Below, one piece after another: positions 1-8,704 of a stretch of 39,711 bases of DNA. Numbering within the stretch: the first letter of the stretch is position 1; the number at the start of each line of letters is the position of its first letter. A program made the position numbers and the translations under genes. Source of the DNA: an uncultured Oscillospiraceae bacterium (GTDB lineage: Bacteria > Bacillota > Clostridia > Oscillospirales > Oscillospiraceae); the NCBI GenBank assembly GCA_947589545.1, contig CANQBA010000036.1, forward strand, positions 1-39,711, in the 5' to 3' direction. The notes under the pieces were generated by a model, which was not told the origin of the DNA, did not search any database, and worked only from the letters and a program-made list of their open reading frames with translations.

Positions 1-344
1 TATATGCAGACGCCGGACTTCTCGATCACCGCGCCGTCGTCCACGGCGAAAACAACGCCGATCTCGTCATACGGCCCGAATTCTCTGTGCTCCCGGGGCG
101 GGTTATTGACGGACAATATCTTGTGGATCACGGCGCCTGCCGGAACCCAGCCGGGAAGCTCGCCAATTGCGCGCATCCAGGGCAAGCCGCCCCTTGAGGC
201 CATCCCCGCCGCCAGCCCGGCCAGAAACGACGCCTTGTCATACTCCCCGCTCCCGCCGCCGGCGTCCGCCTTAACGCGGGAGGACTCATGCCCCCGGAGG
301 CGCGATCCCACGATCCATCCCTGCAAAAACACGTTGTGATTCAC
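1..344 (-). CDS. Phage structural protein, 3' end outside window
   Basis: An open frame begins with GTG at 344, overlapping the TGA of the upstream tail gene (GTGA), and runs 114 codons without a stop to the window edge. It starts MNHNVFLQGW. Residues include a segment on reaching 'GLPWMRAIGELPGWVPAGAV' and a later 'FGPYDEIGVVFAVDDGA'. I do not recognise a family. Its place directly after the baseplate gene suggests a tail tip, fibre or neck accessory protein. Translational coupling to the preceding gene is likely because no independent ribosome site is evident. Confidence 0.6.
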   Translation of the reverse strand, partial: MNHNVFLQGWIVGSRLRGHESSRVKADAGGGSGEYDKASFLAGLAAGMASRGGLPWMRAIGELPGWVPAGAVIHKILSVNNPPREHREFGPYDEIGVVFAVDDGAVIEKSGVCI

Positions 345-2470
345 CACGTCACCGCCATTTCGTGCCCGTTGTCGTCCGTGATCTTCACCGGCCGGCCCTG
401 GCCGTCAAACTCCACCTTGTAGCTGTACGGCTCCGCGATGCCCTCCACCGTCTCCATAAACGTCCCGGAATCCCACCCGGAGAAGTCCAGCGCCGTGGTC
501 TTGCGCAGGCCGTAGAGGTCAAGATACCCCTCGTCGCTCGCCTCAAAGCCGATGTCCCCCTTGTCCGACAGGTGCATAAGCTTAAGCCCGTACATCCCTT
601 TTACAAGCGTGGACTTGTGCCGCCCCTGGGGATTGCCCGCGCCGAAGGTGTCCACCGGGGTATAAACCCCGTCGATGTTCTCAAACCCGATAGACCGCTT
701 GACCGCCTCCTGGTACTTGTACACCATGACCGGCCAGGGCGTTTCCGCCGTGGTGGTGAAGATGCGCTCGCCGTCCCGGTAGGGGTAGCCGTCGGCCCCC
801 AGGTCGGCCCCATCCGGGTTATCCTCCCAGTAGATGGGCAGGCCGGACGGGATCACCGCCTGCTCCGTGCTTCCGTCGGTGGAGCCGGTGACGAATTCGA
901 TGTACTGCTCGTGGATGCGCACGTAGTTGTCGTCAGAGTCGTCCCGGGCCAGGTACTTGACGATCCGCCGGGAGGTGGACAGCCTGGAAACGGTGAGGTC
1001 GGCGATGTCGCCCAGGGCGGCATACAGGGCATCGGCGCTGAGCTGCCCGGACACATCGACGTTGCCCTCCATCTTGATGTACCCGGAGTAGGCGTTTGGC
1101 CCGATCTTGATGGTGATCCGGGCGTAGACCTGCCCGTCCGCCCCGGCCTCCGTGGCCGTCTCCAGCCGTATGCCGTCAACCTTGGTCTCGATCTCGGACG
1201 TCCGGGCCTCCCCGTCCGTGATCCGCTGAGAGATGGCGTCGAGGGAGATATCCACCTCCGCCAAAGCGTTTGTAACGTCGTTTTGGACGTACAAACGCAG
1301 CTCCTCAGCGGATTTCTCGATGGCGCTGCGCGTCTGGGCCAGCTTGCGGTTGATCTCCTGCGTGTACGGGCCGACATACGTCCCCTGCGAACACTCTGAC
1401 CCGCGCTGCCCGGGCGCCGAAATATCGCAGGCCATGAGGCCGTCAAAGACGGTGTCAATCTCAAATATCGTAAAGGACACATCGGCCATTTCGGCCGTGT
1501 CCCCCAGCTCCGCCGCCGGATCAAGGATCGCCTCGGTAATGACCGCGGGTTGATACTCATACCCCTGGAGCTGGAGGATAAGCGCGTCCGCCATTGCCTG
1601 TGTGGCGTATGGGCAGCTCGCCTCAATCGTCTGGCCGCTGTCGTCCCCCGCCTCATAATAATTGTTGTCATCTACAAGCAGCACGACCTTGGACACAGGC
1701 GGGAGCTTGCCGGGGATGCTCTCTTTGCCCGCGGATCTGCCGATCCACACCACCCCGGCGTCATCGTCGCTGCCGGCGCCGCCTGTTATCTCCAGGGCAA
1801 ATCCGCCGAAATCTATGACCTCGCCGGCCTCGGTGCCCAGCACGATCGGGCCTTTTTTGGAGCGGATGCGCAAAAGCCGCAGCATCCCCTCCTCCGTCAC
1901 CGTCCAGTTGCCGCCGTGGGCCGCCGCGATCCACCGCCAGATCTGCCGGATTGTCGTATCCGTGGCCGGGTAGTCAATGGTATACGCCTCGTTAAGCTCC
2001 GTCCGCGGGTCGATCTCCACGCCGACAATGGCCGCAGTCACGCGCATGGCCTCCGGCATGGACATGGGGAATACAAGATCCTGATCCGGCTCCCAGGGGA
2101 TCTCCGCCTTGAGGATCGCGTCAAAGCAGTGGAGCGACAGGACGCCGGTCTCGCTGTCCGTTTCCGGGGTGTCCACATAAAAGGTACCCTTTGGCACCCA
2201 CTCGCTTGACTCGTCCCCCAGGGTGAGCCGGCAGCTGAGCCTGACCTCAGCGCCCGCCGGGACATCCCCTGGCATACAGACGTTGACGTCCGCCTGACGC
2301 GAGACCGCGCTGCCAATGCACAGAGAGTCCCGCTCAAAGGCCCCTCCGTAGCTCTCGGCCGAAACAATGCGGGATTCGTCGTAGACTTCGCCGTTTATGG
2401 TGATCCTTTGCTCTTTGACGTGGCCGGGATCCGCCAGGAGCCGTTTATAGAGATCGCTGGTCGCTCTCAA
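341..2470 (-). CDS. Phage tail baseplate / minor structural protein
   Basis: A 709-residue protein following the tape measure gene, where distal-tail and baseplate hub or receptor-binding proteins are found. The N-terminal ~350 residues are beta-rich and resemble the Firmicutes prophage minor structural proteins that carry a GTFYVD-type segment. Around residues 370-430 is a helical, probably trimerising segment, and the C-terminal third is glycine- and aspartate-rich as in receptor-binding modules. The start is TTG at 2470, chosen because GAGAGGTGAG lies 5 bases upstream; no ATG fits. The likely job is host contact at the tail tip. No enzymatic motif is visible, so a lytic role is unproven. 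Confidence 0.72.
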   Translation of the reverse strand: MRATSDLYKRLLADPGHVKEQRITINGEVYDESRIVSAESYGGAFERDSLCIGSAVSRQADVNVCMPGDVPAGAEVRLSCRLTLGDESSEWVPKGTFYVDTPETDSETGVLSLHCFDAILKAEIPWEPDQDLVFPMSMPEAMRVTAAIVGVEIDPRTELNEAYTIDYPATDTTIRQIWRWIAAAHGGNWTVTEEGMLRLLRIRSKKGPIVLGTEAGEVIDFGGFALEITGGAGSDDDAGVVWIGRSAGKESIPGKLPPVSKVVLLVDDNNYYEAGDDSGQTIEASCPYATQAMADALILQLQGYEYQPAVITEAILDPAAELGDTAEMADVSFTIFEIDTVFDGLMACDISAPGQRGSECSQGTYVGPYTQEINRKLAQTRSAIEKSAEELRLYVQNDVTNALAEVDISLDAISQRITDGEARTSEIETKVDGIRLETATEAGADGQVYARITIKIGPNAYSGYIKMEGNVDVSGQLSADALYAALGDIADLTVSRLSTSRRIVKYLARDDSDDNYVRIHEQYIEFVTGSTDGSTEQAVIPSGLPIYWEDNPDGADLGADGYPYRDGERIFTTTAETPWPVMVYKYQEAVKRSIGFENIDGVYTPVDTFGAGNPQGRHKSTLVKGMYGLKLMHLSDKGDIGFEASDEGYLDLYGLRKTTALDFSGWDSGTFMETVEGIAEPYSYKVEFDGQGRPVKITDDNGHEMAVTW

Positions 2471-2476
2471 TCCCGC

Positions 2477-2836
2477 TCACCTCTCTTCAAGTGAGATGGA
2501 GCATCCGGAAAAATATGTAATTCCTCCCGCGACCTCTTCCGCGCCGCCGGAGAGATCCGTCACCAGAAAATAAGCGGTTCTCTCCCCCAGGGTGTCATCC
2601 ACATACTTGACCTTGACCGGCCTCGTTGCAACGGCGCCGTTGATTGCGTACCAGACAACGTCACGCAGGCGGATAAATTTCGCGGAGATCCCGCGCTTGC
2701 GCTTTTCCACCAAATATTTCGTGCCGTCCAGCGTTACCACGCTCCGGCTGATACGCACGATCTCGGTTTGCGCAAGTCCGTCTTTCTCAAGCCAAAGGCT
2801 TACGTCATAGTCATTCAGGACAAGCTCCACGGTCAT
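2477..2836 (-). CDS. Small phage tail-region protein, unknown
   Basis: A 119-residue protein between the tape measure and baseplate genes, 6 bases from the latter. ATG at 2836 follows an AAGGGG-type ribosome site. The sequence is predicted mostly beta strand and slightly basic, with no cysteine pair or membrane segment. Position suggests a distal-tail or tail-tip adaptor, but I do not recognise the family. Tight packing with its neighbours shows it belongs to the tail operon. Confidence 0.7.
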   Translation of the reverse strand: MTVELVLNDYDVSLWLEKDGLAQTEIVRISRSVVTLDGTKYLVEKRKRGISAKFIRLRDVVWYAINGAVATRPVKVKYVDDTLGERTAYFLVTDLSGGAEEVAGGITYFSGCSISLEER

Positions 2837-2850
2837 ACTTCTTCATCCCC

Positions 2851-5487
2851 TTATACCGGCACCGGATTCGCTCCCCGCGCCCTCGTGTCGTCTCCCTGGC
2901 GCTTTGTGACGATCTTACCCACTCTGTGGCCGTCCATAACGACAGCGGCGCCGTCGAGTCCCTTCGTTACCGCCTCTGCCAGACGATCATAGTCAATTTG
3001 GCCGCCCCCGTCGTCCTGATCCGTTCCGTCGGATCCGCCCGGGCCGCGGCGCTTGGTCACGGCGTTGGAGGTCAGCTCATCCATCGAGTATTCGATGCCT
3101 CTCTTCACGGCGCCGAATCCCTTCGCAAAATCGATATCGGCGGCGGAAAAATCAAAGGACAGCGCCTTGTCAAGCTGCGCCTGGACGAGCTTCGCGTTTT
3201 GCGCGATCCCCTTGGCGTAAAGCTCCATCATATCCGGCGCGTAGGTATGAAAATTGGACAGCGGCCCTTCCTTCGGTTCCGAAAAGCCCAGGAAATCCTT
3301 GACGGTCTGGGCTACGCCCTTCACCTTTTCCTTCAGCGCGTTCCACTTTTCGGTGATACCGGCGATGAAATTTTTGATGAGATCCTTGCCCCAGTTTTTG
3401 GCGTCCTCGATTTTTTGCTTCACGCCGTCCTTTACGGAGGATACGATTTCCTTGCCTTTTTCTACCAGCTTTTTGATCCCGCTCGCGATGCCCTCGATGA
3501 GCTTTAAGACTATGGTCAATCCACTCTCGATGATGACGCTAAAATTCGCGGCAATAGCCCCGACGATTGCCATAATGATATCCGGTATCGACTTTACCAG
3601 ATCCGGAATTGCGGACAGGATGCCAAAAACCAGGTTCATTAGGATATCAATTCCGGCCCCGATGATATCCGGCAGGCTGCTCTGGACAAAGCCTGTGATG
3701 GACTTCATCACCTGCGGGAGCTGCTCCACGAGTGCCGGGATAGCCTCCAGGATCCCGTTAACCAGGGAGTTAATGATCTGTACGCCTTGCTCCAGGATCA
3801 TCGGCAGATTTTCGGTGATATAATCTACGACTTGCGAAATGATCTGGGGCAGCTTTGCGGCCAGTTCCGGCAGCCCGCTCTCTATGCCCTCCGCCAGCTG
3901 GGCAAGCATCCCCATTCCCGCCGTCAGCAGCTGAGGCAGGGCCTCCAGGATCCCGGATACCAGAGTCGTTATGATCTGGCCCGCCGCAGTCAGGAGCATC
4001 GGCAGGTTTTGGATGAGCATGGACGCCAGCTCTGTTATGATTTGTGACGCCGCTGACGAAAGAGCCGGCGCGTTCGTAACAATCGCCTCAAGGAGCGTTG
4101 AGATAATTTCCGTCCCGAATTTCCCAAGGTCTGGTAATACGTTGGAAATAATACCGGTAATGACCGGTAAAATTGTCTTTGACAGCTCGGATATTTTACC
4201 TATCGTCGCTTCGATCGCTGACGATATCCCGCCGATCCCGCTGGAGATCATCTCGTCCGCGTAATCCTGTCCCGTCACAAGCCGGGTAATCCCGTCCATC
4301 AGATCGGTGAGTCCGGGCATAAAATCAGCGGTGATATTTCTCGCCGCGCCGGAAATAGCGGTTTTCATGTCCTGGAGCGTGTCTTCGTACTTCGCGGCGG
4401 CCTTGACCGCCTCGTTGGACATGACTCCGCCCAGCTCGTGGACTTGCCGGCGCATCTCCTCCACGTCTTCGGCGCTTGTGTTGAGGAGCGGCCCTAACTC
4501 TGTGGCGCCCCTCCCCAGGAGCTGGCCGGCCAAATACGTCCGCTGCGTCTCGTCCTGCACCTGCTGCAGCGCCGTGATCGTGGCGGAGAAGAGCTGCTCC
4601 TGATCCATCCCGGCGATTTTATCCTGGGTCAGCCCCAGGGTATCAAAGGCATCGTTCCCGGTCTGGGCGGCGGTGGCCAGCGTCTTCATGCCCGACTGCA
4701 TGGCATCGATGCTGGTGCCGCAATGCTCCATTATGGCGTCCCATTCCTGGTACGCCTCGGCGGACATGCCCAGTTTTTGGGACATCTTGTCGATGTTGTC
4801 CCCGTAGGACGCCGTATTATTGACCCCGTCCAACAGGGCCTTACCCGCCGCAACCGTCGCCGTCGCCGCAGCCGCCACAGCGGCGGCCGCCGCCTTCGCC
4901 GCGGCCGCAAGCCCGCTCTTGAGCTTATCGGCAAATCCGGACGCCTTATCCCCGGCGTCCTTCATTGACTTTCCGGCATCGTCGGCGCTGTCCGACAGCT
5001 CGTCAATATCGTCTTCGGCGCCGTCGGCGGCCTTCTCCAGCTCGCCGATCTCCCGCTCATTGCTCGCGGCCTCATTGGTCATCTTATTGAGACTCGCGGT
5101 GGTGTTGTTGATATCGGCCTCCAGCTTGCTGCAGGCCGCCGCCTGGCGGTTATAGGCGTTCTGGGCCTCTCCGGCTTCGGCGGAGTTCTCTCCAAATTCC
5201 GCCTTGGCTTTCTCCAGCGCGTCCCCCAGGCTGTCAAGTTTCGCCTTCTGCCGGTCATACTCGCTGTTGAGGAGGCCCAGCTTTTCCTTTGTGGCGGCCA
5301 TCTGCTTGTCCAGCACGGCGTTTTTGGCCGACAGCGATTCTATACTCTTCTCGTTCTCTCCGAAGGCCGAAGTCGTGGCCGCCATCTCCGCCGCAAGGGC
5401 CTTGATGTTGCCGTTAATCGCCTTGATCGCCGCGTTAAACTGAGCCTCACCGTCAATTTGGAGCTTTGCTCCGATATCATAAGCCAA
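2851..5487 (-). CDS. Phage tail tape measure protein
   Basis: An 878-residue protein that sets tail length and lies inside the tail tube. Residues ~1-200 are charged, heptad-like coiled coil (Ala/Glu/Lys/Asp-rich), followed by an alanine-rich stretch. Residues ~400-680 contain many repeated hydrophobic helices of the I-x-x-L-x-x-G/I pattern with recurring 'G-I-L-E-A-I-P' motifs. The C-terminal part carries the 'F-L-G-F-S-E-P-K-E-G-P-L-S' signature common to tape measure proteins. I place the start at TTG 5487 (product begins MAYDIGAKL) because AAGGAGG lies 9 bases upstream; a longer GTG-started frame to 5538 lacks such a site. It is the largest gene of the tail cluster and lies just downstream of the chaperone pair, as expected. 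Confidence 0.92.
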   Translation of the reverse strand: MAYDIGAKLQIDGEAQFNAAIKAINGNIKALAAEMAATTSAFGENEKSIESLSAKNAVLDKQMAATKEKLGLLNSEYDRQKAKLDSLGDALEKAKAEFGENSAEAGEAQNAYNRQAAACSKLEADINNTTASLNKMTNEAASNEREIGELEKAADGAEDDIDELSDSADDAGKSMKDAGDKASGFADKLKSGLAAAAKAAAAAVAAAATATVAAGKALLDGVNNTASYGDNIDKMSQKLGMSAEAYQEWDAIMEHCGTSIDAMQSGMKTLATAAQTGNDAFDTLGLTQDKIAGMDQEQLFSATITALQQVQDETQRTYLAGQLLGRGATELGPLLNTSAEDVEEMRRQVHELGGVMSNEAVKAAAKYEDTLQDMKTAISGAARNITADFMPGLTDLMDGITRLVTGQDYADEMISSGIGGISSAIEATIGKISELSKTILPVITGIISNVLPDLGKFGTEIISTLLEAIVTNAPALSSAASQIITELASMLIQNLPMLLTAAGQIITTLVSGILEALPQLLTAGMGMLAQLAEGIESGLPELAAKLPQIISQVVDYITENLPMILEQGVQIINSLVNGILEAIPALVEQLPQVMKSITGFVQSSLPDIIGAGIDILMNLVFGILSAIPDLVKSIPDIIMAIVGAIAANFSVIIESGLTIVLKLIEGIASGIKKLVEKGKEIVSSVKDGVKQKIEDAKNWGKDLIKNFIAGITEKWNALKEKVKGVAQTVKDFLGFSEPKEGPLSNFHTYAPDMMELYAKGIAQNAKLVQAQLDKALSFDFSAADIDFAKGFGAVKRGIEYSMDELTSNAVTKRRGPGGSDGTDQDDGGGQIDYDRLAEAVTKGLDGAAVVMDGHRVGKIVTKRQGDDTRARGANPVPV

Positions 5488-5541
5488 GAGAGGCCGCCTC
5501 CTTCCCTGAGTCGGCCCCTCTCGGCCCTTCCCGCCCACCTC

Positions 5542-5739
5542 TTAGGGCGAGGTATCGCTTTTTACTTTGTCCCGGGGGTCAACCCCGCTCCTGCGGACTC
5601 TGATCACCTTGACGCTCCCGTCCCGCATGGGGACGATCTCCGCCCTGTCCCCTTTTGACAGGACAAGCTCCAAGGAGTCCAAAAAATCACCGATATCCAT
5701 CCCGCGGAATGTCCCTTCCCCTTTTTCGGCCTTTTCCAT
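5542..5739 (-). CDS. Small phage protein between tail chaperone and tape measure
   Basis: A 65-residue frame starting MEKAEKGEGTF, between the stop of the frameshifted chaperone (5753) and the tape measure start. It is charged, with a short central amphipathic helix (DFLDSLELVLSKG). It has no recognised domain. Its position within the tail operon and the absence of gaps make it a plausible real gene, but a short unannotated frame could also be leader sequence of the tape measure mRNA. Confidence 0.5.
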   Translation of the reverse strand: MEKAEKGEGTFRGMDIGDFLDSLELVLSKGDRAEIVPMRDGSVKVIRVRRSGVDPRDKVKSDTSP

Positions 5740-5752
5740 TTTCTGCCGCTCC

Positions 5753-6312
5753 TTACCCGTAGGCCCGTTGCATCTGCTCCATGAGCGATCCTCCGGTGGC
5801 CTTCTTCTCCCGGGCGCCGCACTCGGCGATCTGGTAGCAGGCTATCTGGTCAAAGACCATCCCCAGGGGGAGATTTTCGATCTCATCCCGGGTCATTCCG
5901 GCACGCTGGCCGTTGTAGTAGAGCCACGCGGAGCTTGGTCGTCCCGCGTGGCCTCCGCGTTTTTTGGCACAGTCTCGACTTCCCGCTCCGTGTCGCCCCG
6001 CATGGCGGCCAGGACAGCGCCCACCGCCTTCGCGGCGTCGGTGTCCAGCACGTCGATGGGGTCGCACGGCAGCTTGGGCGGCAGATCCGTCCCCAGGATG
6101 GACTCATAGCACCGCCCCGCCTTCATTAGGATCTTCAGTGTCTCGTTGAGGGTGTCCAGCAGGGTATCCATGTCGGCGCTGTTGGAGAGCTTCTCGCCAA
6201 GCTTACTGAGATCGCCGAATTTGGCGTTAAGCTCTTTGACCGCCCTCAGCGTCAGGCGGATGGGGTGCTTCTGCCCCGCAAGCTCGATATACCCGGTTTT
6301 CCGCTCGCTCAT
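5753..6312 (-). CDS. Tail assembly chaperone, -1 frameshift fusion (gpGT-like)
   Basis: If ribosomes slip back one base at AAAAAAC (5959-5965), translation passes from Asn118 into the -1 frame and reads 68 more codons to the stop at 5753-5755, giving a 186-residue fusion. The extension starts RGGHAGRPSSAWLYYNGQRAG and contains 'MTRDEIENLPLGMVFDQ', typical of the T domain that recruits the tail tube protein. The -1 frame is open across the site and has no ribosome binding site of its own. Such programmed slippage is known for lambda G/GT and is conserved across long-tailed phages; here it is inferred from sequence alone. Confidence 0.8.
5893..6312 (-). CDS. Tail assembly chaperone, short form (gpG-like)
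   Basis: A 139-residue acidic, helical protein directly after the tail tube gene (ATGA overlap, 6309-6312) and before the tape measure gene. This matches the lambda gpG position: a chaperone that coats the tape measure before tube assembly and is not kept in the virion. Residues 1-20 form a small beta segment and 20-105 are helical. The reading frame crosses an A-AAA-AAC slippery heptamer at codons 117-118 (5959-5965), which yields the longer gpGT-type product. The residues after 118 are specific to the short form. Confidence 0.82.
   Translation of the reverse strand: MSERKTGYIELAGQKHPIRLTLRAVKELNAKFGDLSKLGEKLSNSADMDTLLDTLNETLKILMKAGRCYESILGTDLPPKLPCDPIDVLDTDAAKAVGAVLAAMRGDTEREVETVPKNAEATRDDQAPRGSTTTASVPE
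5959..5965 (-). other. Programmed -1 frameshift slippery site
   Basis: On the minus strand the heptamer reads A-AAA-AAC in the zero frame of the chaperone gene (codons cca aaa aac). This is a textbook X-XXY-YYZ site. Downstream sequence is GC-rich and could form a stimulatory structure, which I did not fold. Confidence 0.8.
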
Positions 6313-6941
6313 ACCGCGCTCTCCTTAAACGTCTGCCGGATGTACGCCAGGGCCGCCCGGAGCGTGGGGAACATGGCGCTCTCGTACCAGGGGCTGCCGT
6401 TTTTGTCCTCTCCGGCCACCTGTCCCGTGATCTCGGGCGTCTGCCACTCGATGGTCTCACCCTTTGTCTGGGCCGCCTCATTGGGCGGGGTGAACACCAC
6501 CTCCCGGTAGATCACCACCTCGTGATAGCCGGCATCGTTGTCGATCTGGTGCTGGCGGACGTAGGCCGCGCCCACGGGTGCGGACTTCTCCGCGCCGGTG
6601 TATTTCAGGGCCTTGCCCTTCTTCTCCTCCTCGTCCAGGCCGGAGGACGCCTCCTCGTCGGAGATCGTCACATCCTCCACCTTGATGCCGAAGAGATCCG
6701 CCGCGGCGTCCCGCCCCAGGGTGTCCAGCGTCATCGTAAGCGTGCCGCCCGTACCGGACGTAGTGTCGTTCTCTTTGGGCCTGTTGTTGGCGTAGAGGGG
6801 ACTTGCCTGTGAGGCGCGCCGCTCAAAGTTGGCCGAAATGGCCTCGCCCATCTGCTTCATGCCGCCGGTGTACCCGGTAACGACGCCGTCCTTCTTCGCG
6901 CACTTGGCGTAATAGACGCCGTATATGCCGTAAACAGCCAT
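6309..6941 (-). CDS. Major tail (tube) protein
   Basis: A 210-residue protein of the Firmicutes phage major tail protein family, forming hexameric rings of the tail tube. It starts MAVYGIYGVYYAKC and has a beta-sandwich pattern with the internal 'LTMTLDTLGRDAAADLFG' segment typical of this family. The long loop around residues 95-125 is acidic and lysine-rich. ATG at 6941 follows AAAGGATGAG. It overlaps the chaperone gene by four bases and lies downstream of the gp10-like gene, the standard order. Confidence 0.88.
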   Translation of the reverse strand: MAVYGIYGVYYAKCAKKDGVVTGYTGGMKQMGEAISANFERRASQASPLYANNRPKENDTTSGTGGTLTMTLDTLGRDAAADLFGIKVEDVTISDEEASSGLDEEEKKGKALKYTGAEKSAPVGAAYVRQHQIDNDAGYHEVVIYREVVFTPPNEAAQTKGETIEWQTPEITGQVAGEDKNGSPWYESAMFPTLRAALAYIRQTFKESAV

Positions 6942-6948
6942 GATTTGC

Positions 6949-7374
6949 TCATCCTTTCATGATTTTTTCAAACTCTTTGTCAAATGCGTCCTGCATGGCG
7001 TCCACCGCCGCCTTTGCCGATCGCCGCTTGGCCGGCCCGACGAAGGGATGCTTTGGGGTTTTGCTCGTCCCGCTCTCCATGATCCTCGCCATCATGGCGT
7101 TGGGGATCCCCCGGTCGTTGTACCCCTCAAAGCCCACCTTTACGTCGTACACCCCTTCCCGCTCGCCCACGGGTGAGATGCCAAGGCTCTCCTCAAGCCC
7201 GCGCTTGGTGATACCCGTGACCTCCGGCAGCCCCTGGATCCCGCGGTTGATCTCGTCTCTGACGATGGCCGCGCCGCCGGTCAGGGCGCTTTCGATTGCC
7301 TTTTTGGATTCGTTCCCCAGGGCGTAGATCCGGTTGGCGAATTCAGCCCCCGTTTTGATTACGAATCTCGCCAT
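6949..7374 (-). CDS. HK97 gp10-like head-tail connector
   Basis: A 141-residue basic protein matching the HK97 gp10 family: N-terminal 'FVIKTGAEFANRI', central helix, then 'GIPNAMMARIMESGTSKTPKHPFVGPA', the conserved Gly-x-Pro...HPF-x-x-PA motif of the family. It acts in tail completion or joining of head and tail. The start ATG at 7374 lies within the 3' end of the preceding gene (32-base overlap), indicating translational coupling. It is followed by the tail tube gene as in other HK97-like prophages. Confidence 0.87.
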   Translation of the reverse strand: MARFVIKTGAEFANRIYALGNESKKAIESALTGGAAIVRDEINRGIQGLPEVTGITKRGLEESLGISPVGEREGVYDVKVGFEGYNDRGIPNAMMARIMESGTSKTPKHPFVGPAKRRSAKAAVDAMQDAFDKEFEKIMKG

Positions 7375-7705
7375 CCTCGATCTCCCACCCCCATTCGTAG
7401 TGTAAAAGGCCCGTGTCCTCCTCGTACTGTACGGACAGCAGCCTCCAGGCGCAAACCCCGTCCAGGGCCTCCTGGACGGCCTTTACCAGCGGCTCCCCGT
7501 CCCGGTTGCGGGTGAACAGGTCAACGGTGCCGGCCACGGACCCCGCTCTCTTTCTCCCGCTGCCAAAAACCGTGTCCCCGGCGCCGTACTCCGCCCACAC
7601 GATGTAGGGCCTCTCCCGGCTTTCCGGCTCCGGCATGGCCTTAAAATGCCAAACGTCTGGTGATACGGCCAGGAGCGCCTGCTTGATTCGCTCATCGTAT
7701 GTCAT
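7343..7705 (-). CDS. Tail completion / terminator-type protein (gp11-like)
   Basis: A 120-residue protein in the gp11/DUF3168-like position between head closure and tail tube genes. The frame is open upstream to 7756, but the start MTYDERIKQALL at 7705 fits the preceding gene best: ATG lies in that gene's last codons, with AAGG just upstream. The 'WAEYGAGDTVFGSGRKRAGS' core and 'V-D-L-F-T-R-N' strand resemble minor tail terminator proteins that cap the tail tube. Family assignment is by position and pattern. Confidence 0.75.
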   Translation of the reverse strand: MTYDERIKQALLAVSPDVWHFKAMPEPESRERPYIVWAEYGAGDTVFGSGRKRAGSVAGTVDLFTRNRDGEPLVKAVQEALDGVCAWRLLSVQYEEDTGLLHYEWGWEIEDGEIRNQNGG

Positions 7706-8039
7706 AGTCCTTATCCAGCCTCCTGAGCGCCAGATCCATGCAAGGCGGCTCCACATCCCGGGGGTGCTGGATCTGGGTGACCTGATACTGTTTCCCGTCG
7801 TTGGGGATCGCGATCTCCAGGGCGGAGACCGGGACTCTCTGGCACCGGAGTACCAGATCCACCCGGTCGCCCGCTCTCAGCGCCTCATAGTGCCGCGTGA
7901 CGCCTACCGTCCGCTCCTCATACCGGAGCGTCACCTCCGGCTGCAGGACAGGACGTGGGGCCTCTCCGGGCTTTCCGGCGTTGTGTGCGGAGTAGATCCG
8001 CACCACGCCGTCACAGTAGCTCTGGGTGTTCTTGGTCAA
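7692..8039 (-). CDS. Phage head closure / head-tail adaptor protein
   Basis: A 115-residue beta-barrel-like protein in the position of SPP1 gp16 or HK97 gp7-type head completion proteins. It starts at TTG 8039, preceded by GAGAGGTGAG inside the end of the upstream gene, and overlaps that gene by 29 bases. The central 'RAGDRVDLVLRCQRVP' and 'DGKQYQVTQIQHPRDVEP' segments are typical of head-tail adaptors of this class. It would close the portal channel after packaging. Confidence 0.74.
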   Translation of the reverse strand: MTKNTQSYCDGVVRIYSAHNAGKPGEAPRPVLQPEVTLRYEERTVGVTRHYEALRAGDRVDLVLRCQRVPVSALEIAIPNDGKQYQVTQIQHPRDVEPPCMDLALRRLDKDYDIR

Positions 8040-8313
8040 ACCGGCTCACCTCTCCTTCCGCCCGCAGCTCATTGAGCAGCGTGGCGTAGTCCCGGGCGAA
8101 ATCCGCCAGCACATTGGCCCTGGCGTACCGGGCGTACTCAAAGAGCAGCTCCCGCGCCCTCGTGCCCTCGTCAAAGCTCAGCGTGCCCCCGCTCCGCCCC
8201 TCCAGATAGGTTTTGCCTCTGGCCAGGATCCCCAGGAGCTTTTTATCTCCCCCGGTGTCCTCCCAGGTGATATCAAGATAGTTCCGGAGCGGCGCCAGCA
8301 GCTCCTCATCCAT
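8011..8313 (-). CDS. Head-tail connector, gp6-like
   Basis: A 100-residue, mostly helical acidic protein of the HK97 gp6 or SPP1 gp15 connector type. It starts 'MDEELLAPLRNYLDITWED', with the conserved helix 'ARELLFEYARYARANVLADFARDY' in the middle. Such proteins form the ring that docks beneath the portal. ATG at 8313 overlaps the previous stop by eight bases. Confidence 0.8.
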   Translation of the reverse strand: MDEELLAPLRNYLDITWEDTGGDKKLLGILARGKTYLEGRSGGTLSFDEGTRARELLFEYARYARANVLADFARDYATLLNELRAEGEVSRFDQEHPELL

Positions 8314-8704
8314 CGTCTCCCTCCAGGGTCGCCCCGGAGAAGTCGAGTGTCAAGATGGTCTCGCCGGCGGCGGCGAACGTCACCCGGGTGCCCTTGATAT
8401 TCTCCACCCGGATCGTCCAGTGCCTGTCCGTCTCGGTCTTGGGCTTGCCGTCGCCGTTATCAACGGTGATGGGCGCCCCCTCGTACTTCTCGTCCAGCTC
8501 CACGGGGAAGAAGTGGCCGGTCTTCTGCTTGGCGCTGAAGGCCGTAAAGTCCGTCTGCTTTTTGATGGTGCCCTTGACGGCTCCGTCCACGCCGCTCCAC
8601 TCGATGGTGCAGTCAGCGCCGATCAGCTCCGACACCGGCTTTCCGCCCAGATAGTCCAGGGCCTGACCCTGCCCGGGCACGCTTACCCGGTCAGGCCCGC
8701 TCAA
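8306..8704 (-). CDS. Phage head-region protein, unknown (possible decoration)
   Basis: A 132-residue protein between the capsid and connector genes. TTG at 8704 overlaps the capsid stop (TTGA), suggesting coupling. The N-terminus 'MSGPDRVSVPGQGQALDYLGGKPVSEL' is followed by a beta-rich region. Genes in this slot often encode head decoration or stabilising proteins, but there is no clear motif. No membrane segment or cysteine pair is present. Confidence 0.65.
   Translation of the reverse strand: MSGPDRVSVPGQGQALDYLGGKPVSELIGADCTIEWSGVDGAVKGTIKKQTDFTAFSAKQKTGHFFPVELDEKYEGAPITVDNGDGKPKTETDRHWTIRVENIKGTRVTFAAAGETILTLDFSGATLEGDDG

Noticed and set aside
362..1399. Long plus-strand open frame (345 codons) opposite the baseplate gene, and similar plus-strand frames at 8806-10650 and 11624-13486
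   Set aside because: High GC content with a biased third position in the real minus-strand genes keeps the opposite strand open. The translations are Arg/Pro/Val-rich with no domain, and the minus-strand proteins are clearly recognised.
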